A stretch of DNA of 64,000 nt, taken from contig CAWBYL010000006.1 of NCBI GenBank assembly GCA_963793025.1, forward strand, positions 620,001-684,000, in the 5' to 3' direction. This DNA comes from CAWBYL01 sp963793025. Its GTDB lineage: Bacteria > Actinomycetota > Acidimicrobiia > Acidimicrobiales > Acidimicrobilacustridaceae. The notes below the pieces were generated by a model. The model worked only from the letters and a program-made list of their open reading frames with translations. It had not been told where the DNA came from and did no database searches. Made by a program: the position numbers and the translations under genes. Positions 36,545 to 44,236 of the stretch are shown piece after piece. Within the stretch, counting starts at the first letter, position 1; each line of letters begins with the position of its first letter.

Positions 36545-36714
36545 AAACGATGCGCATCCCGCGTGCTGTGGCACGCGCGCGGCGCATCGTTTCGTGCAGG
36601 AACGGAAACGATGCGCATCTCGCGTGCTGTGGCACGCGCGCGGCGCATCGTTTCGTGCAGGAACGGAAACGATGCGCATCTCGCGTGCTCTGGCACACGC
36701 TCGGCGCATCGTTT
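36545..36714. repeat. Tandem array of three 48-nt hairpins, period 61 bp
   Basis: Three palindromic units lie at 36545-36592, 36606-36653 and 36667-36714. They are separated by the same 13-nt spacer CGTGCAGGAACGG. Each unit has outer arms AAACGATGCGC/GCGCATCGTTT. Units 1 and 2 also have an inner perfect stem CGCGTGC-tgtg-GCACGCG. Unit 3 has changes in the inner stem and spacer-side ends but keeps the outer arms. The frames crossing it are not conserved proteins because the period is not divisible by 3. It may be a REP-like element, terminator array or mRNA stabiliser for the upstream alcohol dehydrogenase. Confidence 0.9.
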
Positions 36715-36775
36715 GGGGAAGGGGGGATCGATTCCGGGCACGGGGCGGGGTAGGTAGGGGCGCGGAGGTGGAGTC

Positions 36776-37129
36776 GTGAACGTTCTGCAGGGATTCTCGG
36801 TGGCCCGCATCGGCTGGGGTCTGGCGCTGGTGACCGCTCCGGCGCCGCTCGTGGCGGGGCTCGGCCTGTCGAACGGGTCGGACCCGTCGAGCGAGGCGAC
36901 CGCGGTGTGCCGGGTGCTCGGGGTCCGCCACGTGGCCCAGGGCGCGCTCGGCGTCGTGCTCCCTCGAAAGGGCGTCGTGGCCGCCGGGGTCGTGGTCGAC
37001 GCTCTCCACTCGGCGAGCATGTTCGGCTGGGCGGCCAGCGCCCCCGATCGACGCCGGGCGTGGGTGGACGGCTCCTCTGCCGCCGCGTGGGCGGTTCTCG
37101 GGGTCTTGGCCGTGCGCCGAACCGACTGA
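36776..37129 (+). CDS. Small membrane protein of unknown function
   Basis: 117 residues from GTG 36776. Three hydrophobic stretches are visible: RIGWGLALVTAPAPLVAGLGL, HVAQGALGVVLPRKGVVAAGVVVDALH (split by a short basic turn) and SSAAAWAVLGVLAV. The layout GVRHVAQG..VDALHSASM resembles DUF4267-like membrane proteins but I am not certain. No function is assigned. It is downstream of the hairpin array and upstream of a short-chain dehydrogenase gene on the same strand. Confidence 0.65.
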   Translation: MNVLQGFSVARIGWGLALVTAPAPLVAGLGLSNGSDPSSEATAVCRVLGVRHVAQGALGVVLPRKGVVAAGVVVDALHSASMFGWAASAPDRRRAWVDGSSAAAWAVLGVLAVRRTD

Positions 37130-37251
37130 CGAGGGTGTGACGTCTCACCAATCTGGTCTCTCGTCCGGGCTGCCGGGGTAGGCGCCGAACGAGGGCTCGG
37201 TCGTCGTCGACGATGGCGAGGTCCCTCCCCGATCGAGAAGGAGCGCTGCCC

Positions 37252-38268
37252 ATGTCGAAGGTCGTCGTTGTGACGGGAGCGTCGGCCGGGGTGGGGCGGG
37301 CCACGGCTCGCGAGTTCGCTCGTCGGGGCTACGACGTGGCTCTGCTGGCGAGGGGCGAAGCCGGTCTGGCGGCGGCGGCGGCCGAGGTCGAGGCCGAGGG
37401 GTGCCGGGCTCTGGTGGTCCCCACCGACGTGGCCGACCACGAGGCGGTCGACAAGGCGGCGAGCCTCGTCGAGGACCAGCTCGGCCCCATCGACGTGTGG
37501 ATCAACAACGCCATGACGACGGTCTTCGCGCCACTCGCCGACATCACGCCCGAGGACTTCACCCGCGCCGTGGAGGTGACGTTCCTCGGGCAGGTGTGGG
37601 GCACGATGGCCGCCCTGGAGCGGATGCGCCCCCGGGACCGGGGCGCCGTCGTCAACGTCGGTTCCGCCCTCGCCTTCATCGGGATCCCACTGCAGTCCGC
37701 CTACTGCGCCTCCAAGTTCACGTCTCGCGGCTTCTTCGAGGCCGCCCGGGCCGAGCTCCTGCACGAGCGCAGCAACGTGCGCATGAGCATGGTCCACCTG
37801 CCGGCGGTGAACACCCCGCAGTTCGACTGGTGCAAGACCACCCTGGAGCACCATCCGATGCCCGTCCCACCCATCTACGAGCCCGAGGTCCCCGCCCGGG
37901 CGATCGTCGCTGCCGCCCTCGACGGCCGACGCTCCAAGGTGCTCGGCTCCTGGAACACGATGCTGGTGGCCGCGGCGGCCCTGGCGCCCGGGTTCGGCAA
38001 CCACTTCGCCGCCCGCTCGGCCTGGGAGGGCCAGCTCACCTCCGACGCCATCGATCCCGATCGGCCGTCCAACCTGTTCGGGCCGGTCGACGGCGACGAG
38101 GACCACCGGGCCCACGGCTCCTTCGACTCCCAGGCCGGCGGCTTCCTCGATCCTGCCTTCCTGCGCACGCTGCCCTCGACGGTCGGGACCTTCGCCCAGG
38201 CGGCGGCCGACACCGTCCGCGAGCGGGTCACCGTCCGTCGTCTGCGCCGTCAGAACCGCTCCGGCTGA
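37252..38268 (+). CDS. Short-chain dehydrogenase with C-terminal extension
   Basis: 338 residues from ATG 37252 (AGAAGGAG upstream), about 80 residues longer than a classical SDR. The cofactor motif is VVTGASAGVGRATAREFA. Catalytic residues are in NVGSALAFIGIPLQSAYCASKF (Ser, then Tyr-x3-Lys). NNAM replaces the usual NNAG. The extension after residue 250 (Gly/Asp-rich, ending VRRLRRQNRSG) matches the SDR family oxidoreductase type often seen in actinobacteria. Substrate unknown. Confidence 0.92.
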   Translation: MSKVVVVTGASAGVGRATAREFARRGYDVALLARGEAGLAAAAAEVEAEGCRALVVPTDVADHEAVDKAASLVEDQLGPIDVWINNAMTTVFAPLADITPEDFTRAVEVTFLGQVWGTMAALERMRPRDRGAVVNVGSALAFIGIPLQSAYCASKFTSRGFFEAARAELLHERSNVRMSMVHLPAVNTPQFDWCKTTLEHHPMPVPPIYEPEVPARAIVAAALDGRRSKVLGSWNTMLVAAAALAPGFGNHFAARSAWEGQLTSDAIDPDRPSNLFGPVDGDEDHRAHGSFDSQAGGFLDPAFLRTLPSTVGTFAQAAADTVRERVTVRRLRRQNRSG

Positions 38269-38297
38269 GCTCGGGCGAGGTCGAGCCGGTCGCCCGG

Positions 38298-39266
38298 TCA
38301 GCCGGGCCGGATGTCGCCGCGGAGAGAGCGGACCCATTCGTCGGCCCGGCGCCGTGACTCCTCGACCTCGCGCCGCACCGCGGGGCCGTGGTCGCCGGCG
38401 GCCGGATAGGAACCGAGGAACTTCACGTCGCTCTGCTTGGCCTTCAGCGAGCGCAGCGCGTCGGCCACGACCTCGTCGCTGAGGTGCCCCTCCAGGTCGA
38501 TCAGGAAGCAGTAGTCACCCAGGCCCCGCCCGGTGGGCCGGGACTCCAGCTTGGACAGGTTGATGCCCCTCGCCGCGAACTCCTGGAGGATGGTGAGCAG
38601 CGACCCGGGCTCGTCGGCCCGCTGGAACACCACGATCGAGGTCTTGTCGTGGCCGGAGGCGGCGGGGATGCCCTCGCGTCCGACGAGCACGAAGCGGGTG
38701 GCGTTGTCGTCGTGGTCCTCGATGGCGTGGGCGAGGACGTTCAGCCCGTACACGTCGGCGGCCCGGCCGGGGGCGATGGCGGCGGCATGGGGCTCGTCGT
38801 GCTCGGCCAGCATGCGGGCGGCGTCGGCGGTGGAGTTGGCGGCCTCGGGCTCGGCCAGGGGAAGGTCGCGAGCCAGGTACTTGCGGCACTGGGCCAGGGC
38901 GTGGGGGTAGGACCACACGGTGGTGACGTCGGCCAGCTCGACCCCGGGCCGGGCCATGAGGTCGAGATGCACGGGGAGCACGACCTCGCGCTGGATGAGC
39001 AGATCGACGTCGAAGGCGAGCGTGTCCTGGTTGACGTTGACCGTGCCCTCGATGGCGTTCTCGATGGCCACGAACCCGTGGTCGACATCGCCCGCCTCGA
39101 CCGCGGTGAGCACGGCGGCGAAGGTGGGCAGGGGGACGAGCTTGGCCTGGGCCAGGTCGCCCTGGCCGACCAGCGCCTGCTCGGTGAACGTGCCGACCGG
39201 GCCGAGGAAGGCGATCGACCGGCTGGGCCAGTCGATCGTCACGGCGGGGGAAGGGGAGGCGGCCAC
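38298..39266 (-). CDS. pheA: Prephenate dehydratase
   Basis: 322 residues from GTG 39266. The PDT domain begins IAFLGPVGTFTEQAL and includes FVAIENAIEGTVN and NATRFVLVGRE (Thr-Arg-Phe catalytic motif). The regulatory ACT domain carries KTSIVVFQRADEPGSLLTILQEFAARGINLSKLESRP, including the ESRP phenylalanine-binding motif. It converts prephenate to phenylpyruvate in phenylalanine synthesis and should be feedback-inhibited by phenylalanine. A TATCCT box ends 8 nt before the GTG with no ribosome site, so leaderless translation is likely; GTG 39242 is the alternative start. Confidence 0.95.
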   Translation of the reverse strand: MAASPSPAVTIDWPSRSIAFLGPVGTFTEQALVGQGDLAQAKLVPLPTFAAVLTAVEAGDVDHGFVAIENAIEGTVNVNQDTLAFDVDLLIQREVVLPVHLDLMARPGVELADVTTVWSYPHALAQCRKYLARDLPLAEPEAANSTADAARMLAEHDEPHAAAIAPGRAADVYGLNVLAHAIEDHDDNATRFVLVGREGIPAASGHDKTSIVVFQRADEPGSLLTILQEFAARGINLSKLESRPTGRGLGDYCFLIDLEGHLSDEVVADALRSLKAKQSDVKFLGSYPAAGDHGPAVRREVEESRRRADEWVRSLRGDIRPG

Positions 39267-39342
39267 GACGCAGCAGGATAGGCCCGGGCCCCTCGCCGCC
39301 CGACGATCGGTTTCGCCTCCCGGCGTCCCTGCGTGGGCGTCC

Positions 39343-40752
39343 CTAGGCCGGCGCTCCCCGGCCGGCGTCGAGGGTGAGCGGCGTGTGCACGACGAGCCGG
39401 AACCGACCCCGGCCCGTCTTCTCGATGCGGATGGGGGCATCTCGCTCCTCGAGGCGGCGCTTGAGGAGGATGAGCCGGCTCTCGAAGTTGTCACGGAACT
39501 CGGGCAGCTCGAGGGTCGGGTCGAGTCGCACCTCGCGGTTGGTGAACTCGGTGCGATCGTCGGTCCGGTGGCTCTGCAGCAGCGACCACAGGATGCGGCC
39601 GGCCACACCCTTGATGAGGTAGTCGCCGTCGAGGAACGTGCTCCCGTCGACGGGGAAGTAGCGCACCGTCGTGGCCGGCACCGACGCCGCCGGCGCCTGG
39701 CTCCCGACCGGGTCCGGGGCGGTGCCGCTGTCGCGTTGGGCCCGGCTCCGTTCGAGCTCGACGGCCGTGGCCAACAACCCGGCCACGACCTCCAGGCGCT
39801 GCTCGTCGGCGTCGTCGAAGGCCACGTAGGTGGCACTCTCCACGACCAGGACGCCGACCAGCTCACCCAACGAGAGCAAGGGGACCGACAGCTGGCTCTG
39901 GGCGTCGAGCAGGCCGGGGAGGGCGATGTCCCGCCCCGGCTCGACTCCCTCGTGCGAGGCGATCGAGCGCCGCACGGATCGGGAGTACTTGCTCATCTGG
40001 CCCAGGTTGCCGACGCGGATCGCCCGGCACCGCGAGGCCGCCATCCCCACGGTGCCCTCGCCGATCACCACCTCCGAGCCCACGCCCTCGGCGTCGTAGC
40101 CATGGCTGGCGATGGTGTAGAGCCGCTCGACCCTCTCGTCGGACAGCAACAGGATGGAGTGGCCGTAGCCGAACAGCTCGGCCAGGCCGTCGAGCACGCT
40201 GGCCACCAGGTGGTCGAGATCGGCGGAACGGCCGATACGTCGGGTGAGCTCGGCCAGTCGCTCGCCGTCCTCGGCCCGGTCGACGGGCGCCGGCCTCGGG
40301 GTCATCTCGTCGCCGGCGTGGATCCGGGCCGGGCGGTGCTCGATGGCGACGACCCGGTAGATGTCGGCGGCCCGCAGTCGGAAGACGCCCTCCATCCCGT
40401 GCATGGCGGCGACCGCCTCCACGTCCTCGCGGAGCTGGTCGAACATCGGACCGCGCCGGTCGGTCCGCTCGTAGGCCACGTCGAGGCGGTACTCGTCGTA
40501 GCCGGCCGGGTCGATCAACAGGATCGAGGCGAAGGGGTTCTCGGCCAGGTTCCGACTGGTCTTCGAGAAGAACTGGTTGGACAGCGCGATGTGCTCGTCG
40601 TCGACCATCCGCACCTTGGACAGGTAGGTGACGTTCGGGGTGCCGTCGGCGGCCGCGGTGGCGATGATGGCGGGGATCGCCCCTTCGAAGCAGGCGCGCA
40701 GCGTCCCGAGGGGCACGGACTCGTCGGTGCCGGCCGGCGACAGATCGCTCAT
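39343..40752 (-). CDS. Flavin split-barrel + GAF + winged-helix-like three-domain protein
   Basis: 469 residues from ATG 40752. Residues about 15-150 form a pyridoxamine-5'-phosphate oxidase-like FMN-binding barrel (IIATAAADGTPNVTYLSKVRMVD, ENPFASILLIDPAGYDEYRL). About 170-335 is a GAF sensor domain (DLDHLVASVLDGLAELFG, GVLVVESATYVAFDDADEQRLEVVAGLL). The last 100 residues (GRILWSLLQ..FTNREVRLDPTLELPEFRDNFESRLILLKRRLEE) look like a winged helix with a dimerising helix. The combination suggests a flavin- or redox-linked sensory regulator. The ATG overlaps the stop of another PNPOx gene by 4 bp. Confidence 0.82.
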   Translation of the reverse strand: MSDLSPAGTDESVPLGTLRACFEGAIPAIIATAAADGTPNVTYLSKVRMVDDEHIALSNQFFSKTSRNLAENPFASILLIDPAGYDEYRLDVAYERTDRRGPMFDQLREDVEAVAAMHGMEGVFRLRAADIYRVVAIEHRPARIHAGDEMTPRPAPVDRAEDGERLAELTRRIGRSADLDHLVASVLDGLAELFGYGHSILLLSDERVERLYTIASHGYDAEGVGSEVVIGEGTVGMAASRCRAIRVGNLGQMSKYSRSVRRSIASHEGVEPGRDIALPGLLDAQSQLSVPLLSLGELVGVLVVESATYVAFDDADEQRLEVVAGLLATAVELERSRAQRDSGTAPDPVGSQAPAASVPATTVRYFPVDGSTFLDGDYLIKGVAGRILWSLLQSHRTDDRTEFTNREVRLDPTLELPEFRDNFESRLILLKRRLEERDAPIRIEKTGRGRFRLVVHTPLTLDAGRGAPA

Positions 40753-41231
40753 GTCGCCGCCGACGCCGTCGGCACGGCGGCCCCGGCCCCCGGCCCCGGT
40801 GTCTGGTCGAAGAGCTCCTCGCCGACCAGCTCACAGGCCACGAACGAGAAGGGCAGGATGCGCCGGATCATGCCGACGGCGATGTGGTCCGTTGCCTCGA
40901 TGTCGGCGAACACCCCCTCGGCGTGGTGCTCGATCCGGACCCGGTCCTCGGCGGTGGGTGGTTCCAACCGGTCGACCCGCCCCTTCACCTGGAAGCCCCG
41001 CAGGGTGGGGACGTCGGTGGCGGTGAAGGCGATGCCCCCGCCGCCGACCAGGTGGTGCATCTCGTCGTGCTCGTCGGCGTCGACCATCAACCGCATGCGG
41101 CCATCGGTGAGGGAGTGGACCAGCACGCCCCAGCCGCGACCGGCGCGCGGCCGGCCGTGGCGATCGACGTACCCGACGATGATCGACGGCCTGCCCTCGA
41201 GGAACGAAGCGGTCTCGGCATCCAAGTCCAC
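40749..41231 (-). CDS. Pyridoxamine 5'-phosphate oxidase-family protein
   Basis: 160 residues from GTG 41231, which has GGAGGG upstream; the longer frame to 41297 has none. PSIIVGYVDRHGRPRAGRGWGVLVHS opens the FMN-binding split barrel, and DVPTLRGFQVKGRVDRLEPP continues it. It is a small flavin- or heme-binding oxidoreductase-like protein of unknown substrate. It is upstream of, and overlaps by ATGA with, the three-domain protein, and is divergent from a hemerythrin-like gene. Confidence 0.85.
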   Translation of the reverse strand: MDLDAETASFLEGRPSIIVGYVDRHGRPRAGRGWGVLVHSLTDGRMRLMVDADEHDEMHHLVGGGGIAFTATDVPTLRGFQVKGRVDRLEPPTAEDRVRIEHHAEGVFADIEATDHIAVGMIRRILPFSFVACELVGEELFDQTPGPGAGAAVPTASAAT

Positions 41232-41377
41232 GAAACGCCCTCCGGAGCGGTGAATGAGCGACTTCTTAGCATTCGGTGAGCGTTGTTTCAGCAGCACGCT
41301 CCACGGTCCGGCCTCAGAGTTGGGGACATCAGAAAACGTCCGGGTCGTCAGACCCGACCACCCCGAGGAGCACCACC

Positions 41378-42085
41378 GTGACCATCACCGATCAGCCCAC
41401 CGTCCCCGTCCCCGTCGCCGTCACCGTCGACCTCTACCGCGACATCCACAAGGGCATCCGCGCCGAGCTGTTCGGCGCCACGGTGCAGGCCGGATCTCTC
41501 GACCCGTCCGACCGGCCCAGCCGCCTCGCTCTGTCGGACCGGGTCACCGCCCTCGTCGACATGCTCGTGACCCACGCCGAGCACGAGGACGTCGGCGTCC
41601 AGCCCGCCATCGAGGTCCACCTCCCGGCCGTGGCCGAACGCATCGATGCCGACCACCACCTCCTCGACGGCCGGATCCGTGACATCCGCGAGATGTCGGT
41701 GATCGTGGCCGAGACCTGTGGCCCCGCCGCCCGGTCGACCGGCAACGAGCTGTACCTCGAGCTGGCCTCGTTCACCAGCGCCTACCTGGCCCACCAGGAC
41801 CTGGAGGAGCGGGTCGTGATGCCGGCGCTGGCCGCCGCCCTCGGCCCCGACGAGGTGCTGGCCATCCACACCGGGATCATCTCCAGCATCCCGCCCCAGC
41901 AGATGGCGGCGTCGTTGGCCCTGATGATCCCGGCCATGAACATCGACGACCGCACCGAGCTGCTCGGCGGCATGCAGGCCGGCGCCCCCGCCGAGGTCTT
42001 CGCCGGGGTGTGGGGCCTGGTCGGCTCCCTCTTGAGCCCGAACGACGTGGCCGCCCTGGCCACCCGCCTCGCCTTCGAGGCGTGA
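41378..42085 (+). CDS. Hemerythrin-like (HHE) cation-binding protein
   Basis: 235 residues from GTG 41378 (GAGGAG 7 bp upstream). It is an all-helical protein with iron-binding residues spread as in HHE domains: VDLYRDIHKGIRAEL, MLVTHAEHEDVGVQPAI, IDADHHLLDGRI and YLAHQDLEERVVMPAL. A C-terminal helical part (GIISSIPPQQMAASLALMIPAMN) extends it. It may bind a di-iron centre and sense or store O2 or NO. Divergent from the PNPOx pair. Confidence 0.87.
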   Translation: MTITDQPTVPVPVAVTVDLYRDIHKGIRAELFGATVQAGSLDPSDRPSRLALSDRVTALVDMLVTHAEHEDVGVQPAIEVHLPAVAERIDADHHLLDGRIRDIREMSVIVAETCGPAARSTGNELYLELASFTSAYLAHQDLEERVVMPALAAALGPDEVLAIHTGIISSIPPQQMAASLALMIPAMNIDDRTELLGGMQAGAPAEVFAGVWGLVGSLLSPNDVAALATRLAFEA

Positions 42086-42125
42086 CCACCGCCATCCCCA
42101 GTTCCTCTTCCCGCCTCCTCCCCTT

Positions 42126-42189
42126 CCTCCTCGAACTGGTGGGCGATACACATCACATGTGATGCGGTCTGCCCACCAGTTCGAGGAGG
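42126..42189. repeat. Perfect 19-bp inverted repeat with nested palindrome
   Basis: CCTCCTCGAACTGGTGGGC (42126-42144) is exactly inverted at 42171-42189, around a 26-nt loop. The loop contains a second perfect palindrome CATCACATGTGATG (42151-42164). It lies between the hemerythrin stop (42085) and larB (42240). It could terminate the hemerythrin transcript, but the stem is far longer than needed and lacks a U-run. The inner palindrome could be a regulator site. Confidence 0.85.
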
Positions 42190-42239
42190 GACGGGAGGGG
42201 AATGGCGCGACCGGGGCGGTGATCGGGGAGGATGGAGCC

Positions 42240-43037
42240 ATGGACGAGGCCGCGCTGCGAGCGTTGATCGACGGCGTCCGCGCCGGTGACGTCAGCGCCG
42301 ACGACGCGGTCACCGCCCTGCGCCGACTGCCCTTCGCCGACCTCGGCTTCGCCCGCGTCGACCACCACCGGGCCCTGCGCCAGGGGATGGCCGAGACCGT
42401 CTATGCCCCGGGGAAGTCGCCCGAGCAGTGCGCCGCCATCGTGGCCGAGCTCCTCGCCCAGCCCGGCGCGTCGCCCATCTTGTTGTCCCGGGCCGACGGC
42501 GAGCAGGTGGCCACCGCTCTCGCCGCCAACGCCGACGGCGCCGTGGTGGAAGCCGGCGGGGGCGACCCCGCCGAGCGCCGCCTGCACACGGTCGTGTGGC
42601 GGCCGGCGCCCGAACGGGCCGAGCGGGTCGCCGTCGTCACCGCCGGTACGGCCGACCTGCCCGTCGCCGACGAGTGCGCCGCCACCCTCGACGCCCACGG
42701 GCTGCGCACGCTGCGGATCAGCGACGTCGGGGTGGCCGGGCTGCACCGCATCCTCGACGCGGCCGACGAGTTGGCGGCCGTCGACGCCGTCGTCGTCGTG
42801 GCCGGCATGGAGGGGGCCCTGGCCAGCGTGGTGGGAGGGCTGACGGCGGCCCCCGTCGTGGCCGTGCCCACCTCCGTCGGCTACGGGTCGTCGCTCGAGG
42901 GGGTCACCGCCCTGCTCGGGATGCTGGCCTCGTGTGCCTCCGGCCTCACCGTCGTCGGGATCGACAACGGCTTCGGGGCCGCCTGCGCCATCCTTCGCAC
43001 CCTGAACGTGCGCCGCACGGAACGCAGCGATGTCTGA
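42240..43037 (+). CDS. larB: LarB, pyridinium-3,5-biscarboxylic acid mononucleotide synthase
   Basis: 265 residues from ATG 42240. The N-terminal helical part (AALRALIDGVRAGDVSADDAVTALRRLPFADLGFARVDHHRALRQG) and the PurE-like core (VAVVTAGTADLPVADECAATL, VVVVAGMEGALASVVGGL, AVPTSVGYGSSLEGVTALLGMLASCASG, GIDNGFGAA) are diagnostic of LarB. It carboxylates nicotinic acid adenine dinucleotide in nickel-pincer cofactor synthesis. The stop region overlaps the larC start by 8 bp. larE and larA are not in the window. Confidence 0.93.
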   Translation: MDEAALRALIDGVRAGDVSADDAVTALRRLPFADLGFARVDHHRALRQGMAETVYAPGKSPEQCAAIVAELLAQPGASPILLSRADGEQVATALAANADGAVVEAGGGDPAERRLHTVVWRPAPERAERVAVVTAGTADLPVADECAATLDAHGLRTLRISDVGVAGLHRILDAADELAAVDAVVVVAGMEGALASVVGGLTAAPVVAVPTSVGYGSSLEGVTALLGMLASCASGLTVVGIDNGFGAACAILRTLNVRRTERSDV

Positions 43038-44214
43038 GGCCCGGAGCGACGGCCGCACGACCGTCGCCTGGTTCCACTGCTTCTCCGGGATAGCCGGGGA
43101 CATGGCCCTCGGCGCCCTGATCGATGCCGGTGCCGACGCGGACGAGATCCGCACCATGGTGAAGCGGTTGCCGGTCGACGGATGGGCGATCGAGACCGAG
43201 ACGGTCATGCGGTCGGGAATCGCCGCCACCAAGGTGCACGTTCCCACCGAGCCCGAGCCGCCGGCCCGATCGGCGGCTGCGGTGATGGCCATCGTCGCCG
43301 AGGCCGGCCTCCCCGAACGGATCGAGCGCCGGGCCCTCGCCACGATCGGCGCCCTGGCGGAGGCCGAGGCCCGGATCCACCGCCAGCCGGTGGCCGACGT
43401 GCACCTCCACGAGGTCGGCGGTCTCGACGCCATCGTCGACATCGTCGGCAGCTGCGCCGCCCTCGAGCTGCTCGGTGTCGACGTGGTCGCCTCCTCCCCG
43501 GTGGCGGACGGGACCGGCACGGTGCGCTCCGCCCACGGACTGCTGCCCGTACCGGTGCCCGCGGTCGTGGCCCTGCTCGCCGGCGCCCCCACCTACGGCC
43601 TCGACATCGCCCGGGAGCTCACCACCCCCACCGGGGCCGCCCTGCTCGCCGCCAACGTCACCGAGTGGGGCCCGATGCCGGCCATGACCGTCACCGCCGC
43701 GGGCTACGGGGCCGGCACCGCCGACCTGGGCGACCGACCCAACCTCACCAGGGTCGTGGTCGGCCTGCGGGCCGAGGTTGCCACCGTGGCCGGCCAGCCG
43801 GTGGTGCTGCTGGAGGCCAACGTCGACGACGTCACCGGCGAGACCCTGGCCTACGCCGTCGACGCGCTGCTGGCTGCCGGCGCCCACGACGCGTGGACCA
43901 CCCCGATCGTGATGAAGAAGGGCCGGCCCGCCCACACCGTGAGCGTGCTCGCCGACCCCGGCGACGCCTCGGCTCTGCGGTCCCTGCTGGTGGCCGAGAC
44001 GGGGACGATGGGGGTGCGGGGCGCCACCCTCGAGCGCTGGCCCCAGGCCCGCACGTTCACCACCGTCGACGTCGACGGGTACCCGGTGCGGGTGAAGGTC
44101 ACCGCTGGTCGGGCCAAGGCCGAGCACGACGACGCCGCTCGGGCCGCCCGGGCGCTCGGCCTGCCCCTCCGCGACGTCGTCGCCCGGGTCGAGGCCACCA
44201 CCCCCGACTCCTGA
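43030..44214 (+). CDS. larC: LarC, nickel insertion cyclometallase
   Basis: 394 residues from ATG 43030, one continuous frame (no programmed frameshift as in Lactobacillus). WFHCFSGIAGDMALGALIDAGAD is the N-terminal domain. EARIHRQPVADVHLHEVGGLDAIVDIVG supplies conserved His residues. LEANVDDVTGETLAYAVDALLAAGAHDAWTTPIVMKKGRPA is the C-terminal domain. It inserts nickel into the pincer nucleotide using CTP. It is overlapped by larB upstream. The presence of only B and C here means E and a client enzyme must be elsewhere. Confidence 0.94.
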   Translation: MSEARSDGRTTVAWFHCFSGIAGDMALGALIDAGADADEIRTMVKRLPVDGWAIETETVMRSGIAATKVHVPTEPEPPARSAAAVMAIVAEAGLPERIERRALATIGALAEAEARIHRQPVADVHLHEVGGLDAIVDIVGSCAALELLGVDVVASSPVADGTGTVRSAHGLLPVPVPAVVALLAGAPTYGLDIARELTTPTGAALLAANVTEWGPMPAMTVTAAGYGAGTADLGDRPNLTRVVVGLRAEVATVAGQPVVLLEANVDDVTGETLAYAVDALLAAGAHDAWTTPIVMKKGRPAHTVSVLADPGDASALRSLLVAETGTMGVRGATLERWPQARTFTTVDVDGYPVRVKVTAGRAKAEHDDAARAARALGLPLRDVVARVEATTPDS

Positions 44215-44236
44215 AGAAACGGGTTGAGGGCAGCGA

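Noticed and set aside
36545..36714. Possible CRISPR array
   Set aside because: Spacers are only 13 nt and identical, and the repeat is a full-length palindrome; no cas genes in the window.
36545..36714. Possible integron attC sites
   Set aside because: No IntI-type integrase and no gene cassettes between the units.
36550..36779. Short frames through the hairpin array in several phases
   Set aside because: The 61-bp period is not a multiple of three and each phase stays open only because of the repeat; no conserved protein.
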